Below are positions 1 to 5,273 of a stretch of DNA of 5,273 nt, piece by piece (the first letter of the stretch is position 1; every line of letters starts with the position of its first letter). Made by a program: the position numbers and the translations under genes. The notes under the pieces are model-generated. The model saw only the letters and a program-made list of their open reading frames with translations, was not told the DNA's origin and did not search any database. Source of the DNA: Flavobacteriales bacterium (GTDB lineage: Bacteria > Bacteroidota > Bacteroidia > DT-38); the NCBI GenBank assembly GCA_013214975.1, contig JABSPR010000337.1, positions 1 through 5,273 on the forward strand, read 5' to 3'.

Positions 1-1463
1 GTTCTTGTGCTAAACGTATTACTTGTTCTCACACCAAATTTCGTTCTAAAACCTTCAACATTATTGAAACTTACAAGGCTATTAATCGGTCCAATCTCAA
101 CCTTACCAGCCTCTATATACCCGGTAATTATCGTAAAAAACAAACCTTCATAAGCCTTGAAAGCCCTCAGTGTTTTTAAGGTATCTATCATATCATAGAT
201 TCCTTGTTGCTTCTCACTCAATTCTTCATGTCGCGCTTCGTTCCAAAAAGCATCATCCCTGTCACTCGAACCGTCCTCTACTGTTATTTCATCCCCTATT
301 TCATAAAACTCATCCGCCTTTTTTTGATTTACTTTTATTTTTTCATAGGTCGTGGTTTTCCTACCAATAAATCCTGTTACTCTTTTTGCCTTTTTTGAAA
401 GATTAAAATCCATGATTATATTATCTCTTCCGAGCATCCAACCCTTATTATCTACCAAAACATATTCTTGCTCAATCCGAACATCATTCACATAATTCAC
501 ATTTGCATCACCAGTCATCTTTAAGGTTGCCTTTTTAATTGCCCATGAAGAATCCGCAATCCACATATCACCTTCAAATGTTAATTCCTGTTTTCTTTTG
601 GCTACAAAATGAACTTTATAACACCATAAATCCCCCAGACTAGTACTGTCTGTCAAATAATATTTATAGAATAATGTACCATTCTTGGCAGCCGGACTAA
701 TAAAATTCTTTCCAAAGAGCAATATATGATCCTCGTAAATATTAAAATGCTGATACATGTCTCCCATAAATTGGGATATACTCTCATTTTCCGTTCCGGC
801 TATTCTCGTCCCATTAATAATTTCTCGTTTTATCATTGGATCCTTTTGGTAATACATCTCAGAAAGAGATTCTATCAAAAAGAAAGGCAGGTAAGGCTTT
901 CCATCAATAGTATCCAAGTTCTGAAGCATAAAACGGAAAGGCTTCAGCAGCTTTTTGTTCATCATCTTCTGTGGAAGATTATACATATCGAATTCAACTT
1001 TATTATACACCTCATACTCGTAATAGTCGAATTTACTTTTATCGTTTTCCTCTTTATTTGCTACCATATTCTTGATGATAGCCAAGGCAGGATTAGGACC
1101 AGCAAAAATCTGAACCTCCTCCAATTTCACACTCGATTCCTTTAAATCAATATTAATAACTTGGGTTGTTCTTTTTCGAACCGCTGAGCTTTTGGGATGA
1201 TATCCGATATAGGAGACACGTAATGTATCAACGGATAATTCTGTCCGGAGACTGTATTTACCATTGATGTCGGACATAGCACCGACCGAAGTACCCACGA
1301 ATTGAATATTGGCAAACGGTATTCCTTGCTTTGTGACTTCATCGACAACTTTACCTGAAACAATAGTTTGTTGAGCTATTGATATTGTAGACAATAGCAC
1401 CAGGCCTAGTAATAGGAAATAAATAAGGAAGTTTGGTTTGGTTTGATAATTTAAGGGAGGCAT
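1..1463 (-). CDS. DUF5686 outer-membrane protein with carboxypeptidase-regulatory-like N-terminus (3' end cut by window)
   Basis: One uninterrupted minus-strand frame gives 487 codons from the ATG at 1463 and leaves the window without a stop, so the C-terminal part is missing. Residues 1-30 form a signal peptide: a lysine at 9, a hydrophobic stretch at about 11-27, and a plausible signal peptidase I site after S-I-A30. Residues about 33-110 match the CarboxypepD_reg-like beta-sandwich (VSGKVVDEVTKQGIPFANI, SDINGKYSL, LRVSYIGY). The segment from about 123 (NPALAIIKNMV, then YYEYEVYNKVEF near 147-158) is the hallmark opening of DUF5686. Family members known to me are roughly 800 or more residues and end in a predicted outer-membrane beta-barrel, so about 40% is probably off-window. 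The molecular function of the family is unknown. The start lies 5 nt after the tatC stop, which suggests cotranscription and perhaps coupled translation. No frameshift or unusual codon use was seen. Family assignment is from recognition, not a search. Confidence 0.9.
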   Translation of the reverse strand, partial: MPPLNYQTKPNFLIYFLLLGLVLLSTISIAQQTIVSGKVVDEVTKQGIPFANIQFVGTSVGAMSDINGKYSLRTELSVDTLRVSYIGYHPKSSAVRKRTTQVINIDLKESSVKLEEVQIFAGPNPALAIIKNMVANKEENDKSKFDYYEYEVYNKVEFDMYNLPQKMMNKKLLKPFRFMLQNLDTIDGKPYLPFFLIESLSEMYYQKDPMIKREIINGTRIAGTENESISQFMGDMYQHFNIYEDHILLFGKNFISPAAKNGTLFYKYYLTDSTSLGDLWCYKVHFVAKRKQELTFEGDMWIADSSWAIKKATLKMTGDANVNYVNDVRIEQEYVLVDNKGWMLGRDNIIMDFNLSKKAKRVTGFIGRKTTTYEKIKVNQKKADEFYEIGDEITVEDGSSDRDDAFWNEARHEELSEKQQGIYDMIDTLKTLRAFKAYEGLFFTIITGYIEAGKVEIGPINSLVSFNNVEGFRTKFGVRTSNTFSTR

Positions 1464-1468
1464 TTTAT

Positions 1469-2290
1469 TCACTCATTTTTTTCCTTGTTTTTCAATACAC
1501 GCTTCGATATCCCAATGCTTATTTCGTAAAGTACCAATAAAGGTAAAGAGACTAATATTTGGCTAACTACATCAGGTGGAGTTATTATCGCCGATAAAAT
1601 TAACGTTACTACAATAGAATGCCTCCTATATTTCCGCATTATTTCGGGAGTTACCAACCCTATTTTTGTAAGGAAATAAACAATTATTGGAAGCTCGAAT
1701 ATAATACCGGTAGCTAATGGTATTGTTGTTACAATGCTAATATAAGAGCCAATGGTAAACGTGTTTTTTATTTCCTGACTCACTTGATAATTCCCCAAGA
1801 AATTAACAGAAAGAGGAGAAATAATAAAATAGCCAAAGAGCACGCCAGTAAAAAACAATAATGAACCGACTAAAATAAATCCAGAACTGTACTTTTTTTC
1901 TTCTGTATGAAGCGCTGGTCTTATGAAATTGTAGAGTTCAAATAAAACATATGGAAATGCAACAACTAGCCCTGTTTTAAAAGACACTAGAATATGAGTC
2001 ATGAATTGTCCCGTCATATTCGTGCTAATTATTTCAAATGGTAGCTCTGTTATACAAAGTGCATCTGTCAAATTATATTTTGCAGCGATATCGCAGAGAA
2101 CTCTATATGTTAGAAAGTCACCATTCTTAGGTCCGAATAGAACCGTATCGAACATAAAACGGTCGAATATAAAAGCAACTATACCAACAGAAAGTATGGC
2201 GATAGCAGATCGAATGATTACCCATCTTAATGCCTCTAAATGCTGAAAAAATGACATTCCACTTTCCCCAGATTCTTCTTGATCACTCAT
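1469..2290 (-). CDS. tatC: Sec-independent (twin-arginine) protein translocase subunit TatC
   Basis: A complete 273-residue TatC, the inner-membrane subunit that binds twin-arginine signal peptides and assembles with TatA-type partners to export folded proteins. Visible family landmarks are the N-terminal cytoplasmic HLEALRWVIIRS (17-28) before the first membrane helix (about 24-42), FELYNFIRPALHTEEKK (117-133) between helices 2 and 3, the conserved helix-4 glutamate in FELP (E199), and ITPPDVVSQ (236-244) near helix 5. Six hydrophobic helices can be traced and the C-terminus is lysine-rich and cytoplasmic. The first periplasmic loop (about 43-95) is longer than in E. coli and carries C66 and C79, as in Bacteroidota homologues known to me. 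The ATG at 2290 is preceded by TAAGG overlapping the upstream stop, a possible weak ribosome site; M12 is an alternative start but would remove only an acidic tail. No tatA or tatB gene is in the window, so the partner is encoded elsewhere. Confidence 0.98.
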   Translation of the reverse strand: MSDQEESGESGMSFFQHLEALRWVIIRSAIAILSVGIVAFIFDRFMFDTVLFGPKNGDFLTYRVLCDIAAKYNLTDALCITELPFEIISTNMTGQFMTHILVSFKTGLVVAFPYVLFELYNFIRPALHTEEKKYSSGFILVGSLLFFTGVLFGYFIISPLSVNFLGNYQVSQEIKNTFTIGSYISIVTTIPLATGIIFELPIIVYFLTKIGLVTPEIMRKYRRHSIVVTLILSAIITPPDVVSQILVSLPLLVLYEISIGISKRVLKNKEKNE

Positions 2291-2299
2291 CGCTTAACC

Positions 2300-3256
2300 T
2301 TATATCTCTTTGAGTAAATCATGTATATGAATTATCCCTACGTAACGATCATTATCCATCACTACCAATTGAGAAACATTATGCTTCTCCATAATCGCTA
2401 ATCCATCTTCAGCCAAAACGTTTTTATCTATTATTTTAGGCGATGTATTCATAATATCCTCTGCAGAAACAGTTTCATTATATCCCGAATCCTGTAACAT
2501 CCTTCTTAAATCTCCATCGGTAATAATCCCTAACAATTTATCATCGGTAACAACTGCTGTCGCGCCAAGTCTCTTACCCGATATTTCAAGAATTACAGAT
2601 TTTATATCTGCTTTGGGACCAACTACGGGTATCTCATTTTTCTGAAATATGTCGTCAATTTTAAGATGCAATTTTTTACCTAACGCACCACCGGGATGAA
2701 ACTTTGCAAAATCCTGACTTGAAAAACCTCTATAATCCAATAAACAAATAGCCAATGCATCAGATAGTGCAAGCTGAGCAGACGTGCTTGTTGTGGGAGC
2801 CAAGTTGTTTGGACATGCCTCTTTCTCAACGTATGCATTGAGTACAAAATCAGCATTCTTTGCCAAAATAGAATCAATGTTTCCGACAATAGCAATTAAG
2901 CGATTGTTCATCAACTTAAGTGTTGGCAGCAATTTTTTAATTTCTTCTGTATTGCCACTTTTAGAGAAACAAACTATTACATCTTCCTTTTGAATGATAC
3001 CAAAATCACCATGAATTGCCTCAGCGGCATGCATAAATACAGCTGGCGAACCTGTAGAGTTTAACGTAGAGACAAATTTATTAGCAATTATTGCACTTTT
3101 CCCTATACCCGTTACTACAACCTTTCCTTTTGAGTTAACTATAACTTTTACGCTTTCAACAAAATCATTATTCAACAAACCCTTAAGATCTGAAATCGCC
3201 CTAGATTCAATATCTAAGGTGGATTTTGCTAGTTCAAGTATTTTATCTTCAGACAT
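2300..3256 (-). CDS. kdsD: KpsF/GutQ-family arabinose-5-phosphate isomerase (SIS + two CBS domains)
   Basis: Converts D-ribulose 5-phosphate to D-arabinose 5-phosphate, the first committed step toward Kdo for LPS inner core; cytosolic. From the ATG at 3256 the protein has 318 residues, close to the roughly 320-330 usual for the family. The SIS sugar-isomerase domain spans about 30-170, with GIGKSAIIANK (50-60), HAAEAIHGDFG (77-86) and SKSGNTEEI (98-106). EACPNNLAPTTSTSAQLALSDALA follows around 146-169, then HPGGALGKKL (187-196). K53, an acidic residue at 104/105, E146 and H187 align with the residues reported as catalytic in E. coli KdsD. A CBS pair follows at about 203-256 and 265-318 (GIITDGDLRRML; VGIIHIHDLL). 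A GTG at 3277 would add seven residues, but it lies inside a palindrome stem and the family-like N-terminus begins at MSEDKILELAK, so I prefer the ATG. It heads the operon, with 9 nt to tatC. GutQ- or KpsF-type paralogues share this architecture, so the exact cellular role is inferred. Confidence 0.95.
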   Translation of the reverse strand: MSEDKILELAKSTLDIESRAISDLKGLLNNDFVESVKVIVNSKGKVVVTGIGKSAIIANKFVSTLNSTGSPAVFMHAAEAIHGDFGIIQKEDVIVCFSKSGNTEEIKKLLPTLKLMNNRLIAIVGNIDSILAKNADFVLNAYVEKEACPNNLAPTTSTSAQLALSDALAICLLDYRGFSSQDFAKFHPGGALGKKLHLKIDDIFQKNEIPVVGPKADIKSVILEISGKRLGATAVVTDDKLLGIITDGDLRRMLQDSGYNETVSAEDIMNTSPKIIDKNVLAEDGLAIMEKHNVSQLVVMDNDRYVGIIHIHDLLKEI

Positions 3257-3363
3257 TGATATTTTATTCGAAAACACCTAAAGATTAAGTGTTTTCATTG
3301 TATCTTTAATATTGATCTTAGTTAAGTGTGCTAAGGTATTTATTTTAAATCAAAGTAGTAAGA
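3257..3363. promoter_or_regulatory. Divergent kdsD / recQ promoter region
   Basis: This noncoding spacer separates the ATG of kdsD (minus) from the TTG of recQ (plus), so both promoters should lie here or just inside the genes. It is very AT-rich and matches the Bacteroidota consensus (TTTG, then 19-21 nt, then TAnnTTTG) only weakly. For recQ, TTG at 3312-3314 is followed after 22 nt by TATTTATT (3337-3344). For kdsD, TACCTTAG on the minus strand (3338-3331) matches five of six fixed -7 positions but lacks a good -33 element. A small imperfect dyad, ATCTTAG at 3315-3321 against CTAAGGT at 3331-3337, overlaps both candidates. No Shine-Dalgarno-like sequence precedes recQ. The region's role is secure from gene orientation; the individual promoter boxes are guesses. 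Confidence 0.6.
3270..3296 (-). promoter_or_regulatory. 27-bp near-perfect palindrome in the kdsD leader
   Basis: The 12-nt left arm GAAAACACCTAA (3270-3281) and right arm TTAAGTGTTTTC (3285-3296) are complementary at 11 of 12 positions around a 3-nt centre. The single mismatch (C3278 against A3288) becomes a G-U wobble in RNA copied from the minus strand, so the kdsD transcript could form a continuous 12-bp stem with a UCU loop ending 13 nt before the ATG. On the plus strand the same position is an unpaired C and A. It has no trailing U-run and few G-C pairs, so it does not look like an intrinsic terminator. It could be a repressor operator or a leader hairpin affecting kdsD translation. The structure is seen directly; the function is inferred. 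Confidence 0.5.
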
Positions 3364-5273
3364 TTGCTAACATCCGAGAAGTCATTAGCAGATAACCTTC
3401 AACAATTCTTTGGGTTTAATAAATTCAAAGGTCATCAGGAGGTGGTAATACAAAATGTTCTTAAAGGGAAGGACACTTTTGTGATTATGCCAACGGGTGG
3501 TGGGAAATCGCTTTGCTATCAACTTCCGGCACTTATGTGCGAGGGTACTGCCATTATCATATCTCCACTAATTGCTTTAATGAAAAACCAAGTCGATGCA
3601 ATTCGTGGATATAGCGAAAATAAAAGTGTTGCACATTACCTTAATTCGTCTTTAAACAAAACAGAGATTGCCGGTGTTAAAAATGATGTCTTAAATGGCA
3701 AAACAAAACTACTATATGTAGCTCCGGAGTCTCTCGGCAAAGAAGATAATATCCGATTCTTTTCTTCCATAAAAATTTCTCTTTTTGCAATCGACGAAGC
3801 GCACTGCATTTCTGAATGGGGACACGATTTTAGACCAGAATACAGAAGACTTAGACCGATGATTAAACGAATAGCTGATGTTCCTATTTTAGCATTAACG
3901 GCCACAGCTACACCAAAAGTTCAGAAGGACATCCAAAAGAACTTAGGCATGGACAATGCCGAAACGTTCAAGTCATCATTTAACAGAGAGAATTTATACT
4001 ACGAAGTACGACCCAAAAAAGCAGTAGTGAAGGAAATTATTAAATATACTAAACTACATAGTGGCAAATCTGGTATTATCTATTGCCTGTCTAGAAAAAA
4101 GGTAGAAGAAATTGCTCAGGTACTCCAGATAAATGGTATTAAAGCGTTAGGATATCATGCAGGTATGGATGCTTCGACAAGAGCAAAACATCAAGATATG
4201 TTTCTCATGGAAGACATTGATGTAATTGTTGCGACAATTGCATTTGGGATGGGGATAGATAAGCCCGATGTACGATATGTAATTCACAACAATATCCCCA
4301 AAAGCCTTGAAGGTTATTACCAAGAAACAGGACGAGCAGGAAGAGATGGTGGTGAAGGAAATTGCATTGCATTTTACTCTTACAAGGATATCGAAAAGCT
4401 TGAAAAATTCATGAAAGACAAGCCAATTGCTGAACAAGAAATTGGCCGGCAATTGCTTGCTGAGACTGTCTCTTTTACGGAATCAGGTATCTGTCGACGA
4501 AAACAACTTCTTCACTATTTCGGCGAAACGTACATGCAAGACAATTGCGGCAACTGCGATAACTGCAATAATCCAAAAGAACAAATCGAGGCTAATGAAG
4601 GAATTAAACAATTCATTGAAGCTGCCTTGGCAACAAAAGAAAAGTTTAAGCTAGATCACTTAGTTAATCTACTGATTGGAGTTAATTCGGATCAAATTAA
4701 ATCGTATAACCACGATAAACTGGAAATATTTTCTACAGGTTCATATGAGACAGAATCATTTTGGAACGCAATTGCTAGGCAAACAATTATTTCTGGTCTT
4801 CTTAAAAAAGATATTGAGAACTACGGCATATTAAAAGTAACCGAAAAAGGTCGAGACTTTTTAGCAAACACACATCCAGTAAATATATATCGTGATCATA
4901 ATTACGAGGTTATCGATGAAAAAGAAGAATCTATTCTTAACGAGAGAGTTAAAACTGGGGCGTACGATTCTGAGTTATTTGAGATTTTAAAAAGCTTAAG
5001 AAAAAGCATTGCAAAACAGAGAAACTTACCTCCATTTATCATTTTCCAAGATCCTTCACTCGAAGAAATGACCTGCCAATACCCTACCAACATGGAAGAA
5101 CTTAAGCAGATAAACGGTGTAGGAAACGGGAAAGCAATCAAGTTTGGACAACCATTTATAGATGAAATAAACTCATATATAGAGAAGAACTCAATTATTA
5201 GAGCCCAAGACATGATTATCCGATCGGCCGTAAACAAATCTGCAAACAAAGTTTTTATCATTCAAAATATTGA
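3364..5273 (+). CDS. recQ: ATP-dependent DNA helicase RecQ (3' end cut by window)
   Basis: A 3'-to-5' superfamily 2 DNA helicase used in recombination and replication-fork repair. An open frame of 636 codons runs off the right edge. In order: the N-terminal Q-type motif FGFNKFKGHQE (16-26), Walker A PTGGGKS (43-49, K48), and DEAH (144-147) followed by the RecQ aromatic-rich loop SEWGHDFRPEYRRL (150-163). Next come the second RecA-like domain with FGMGIDKPDVRYVIH (about 294-308) and motif VI QETGRAGRDG (320-329). The zinc site is C377, C395, C398, C401; a winged-helix RQC region spans about 405-515 and an HRDC domain about 531-602. All catalytic and zinc residues are present. Bacteroidota RecQ proteins known to me are usually about 700-730 residues, so roughly 70-100 are missing. 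No ATG or GTG lies between the upstream in-frame stop (3346-3348) and the Q-type motif, so TTG at 3364 is the best start. It is divergent from the kdsD operon and probably functionally unrelated to it. Confidence 0.97.
   Translation, partial: MLTSEKSLADNLQQFFGFNKFKGHQEVVIQNVLKGKDTFVIMPTGGGKSLCYQLPALMCEGTAIIISPLIALMKNQVDAIRGYSENKSVAHYLNSSLNKTEIAGVKNDVLNGKTKLLYVAPESLGKEDNIRFFSSIKISLFAIDEAHCISEWGHDFRPEYRRLRPMIKRIADVPILALTATATPKVQKDIQKNLGMDNAETFKSSFNRENLYYEVRPKKAVVKEIIKYTKLHSGKSGIIYCLSRKKVEEIAQVLQINGIKALGYHAGMDASTRAKHQDMFLMEDIDVIVATIAFGMGIDKPDVRYVIHNNIPKSLEGYYQETGRAGRDGGEGNCIAFYSYKDIEKLEKFMKDKPIAEQEIGRQLLAETVSFTESGICRRKQLLHYFGETYMQDNCGNCDNCNNPKEQIEANEGIKQFIEAALATKEKFKLDHLVNLLIGVNSDQIKSYNHDKLEIFSTGSYETESFWNAIARQTIISGLLKKDIENYGILKVTEKGRDFLANTHPVNIYRDHNYEVIDEKEESILNERVKTGAYDSELFEILKSLRKSIAKQRNLPPFIIFQDPSLEEMTCQYPTNMEELKQINGVGNGKAIKFGQPFIDEINSYIEKNSIIRAQDMIIRSAVNKSANKVFIIQNI

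Noticed and set aside
170..398. Two overlapping plus-strand open frames of about 65 codons, rich in Phe, Leu, His and Ser.
   Set aside because: They lie antisense to the DUF5686 gene, overlap each other in different frames, and have a low-complexity composition expected from the reverse complement of a Lys- and Glu-rich coding region.
726..1145. A 139-codon plus-strand open frame.
   Set aside because: It is antisense to the well-supported DUF5686 coding region, has no recognisable domain, and its Ile/His/Phe-rich composition is that of a shadow frame.
1142..1363. A 73-codon minus-strand frame starting at TTG within the DUF5686 gene, considered as evidence of a frameshift.
   Set aside because: The main frame continues unbroken through this stretch and encodes the conserved carboxypeptidase-regulatory-like domain; the alternative is simply another frame.
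1465..1476. A three-codon minus-strand reading frame (ATG AGT GAA TAA) overlapping the end of tatC, with AAGGA about 5 nt upstream of its ATG.
   Set aside because: It has a textbook-looking ribosome site, but encodes only M-S-E and overlaps the lysine-rich tatC tail, where A- and G-rich codons produce such a motif by chance. It could help reinitiation at the DUF5686 ATG, but nothing else supports that.
3270..3296. Interpretation of the palindrome as an intrinsic terminator.
   Set aside because: It sits between divergent gene starts, where no transcript needs to end, has an A/T-rich stem, and lacks a U-run after the stem on either strand.
4902..5261. A 119-codon minus-strand open frame opposite the end of recQ.
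   Set aside because: It lies wholly antisense to the HRDC-encoding part of recQ, which is well conserved, and shows no family of its own.

Overview
The window is AT-rich chromosomal DNA from a member of the Bacteroidota, perhaps the Cytophagales or a relative (phylum fairly sure, order only a guess). The evidence is a DUF5686-type outer-membrane protein with an N-terminal carboxypeptidase-regulatory-like fold, a TatC with the long cysteine-containing first periplasmic loop typical of that phylum, a RecQ of the Bacteroidota type, and A-rich rather than Shine-Dalgarno-like leaders.

Layout: three genes lie head to tail on the minus strand, reading leftwards from about 3256: kdsD/kpsF-type arabinose-5-phosphate isomerase (2300-3256), tatC (1469-2290), then a DUF5686 protein that runs off the left edge (1-1463). 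Gaps are 9 and 5 nt, so this is almost certainly one operon. On the plus strand, recQ (3364 to the right edge) is transcribed divergently. About 107 bp separate the two start codons. This spacer must hold both promoters and also contains a 27-bp near-perfect palindrome just upstream of kdsD.

Biology: the minus-strand operon has a cell-envelope theme. KdsD makes D-arabinose 5-phosphate, the precursor of the LPS sugar Kdo. TatC is the receptor core of the twin-arginine export pathway. DUF5686 is a predicted periplasm-to-outer-membrane protein of unknown function. RecQ is a complete-looking DNA repair helicase (helicase core, zinc-binding, RQC and HRDC domains), cut only by the window edge.

The gene content is ordinary housekeeping. 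I see no mobile element, CRISPR array, tRNA, rRNA or obvious novel system. The points worth a second look are the palindrome and repeated TTARGTGT octamer in the divergent spacer, the forced TTG start of recQ, and the start choice of kdsD.
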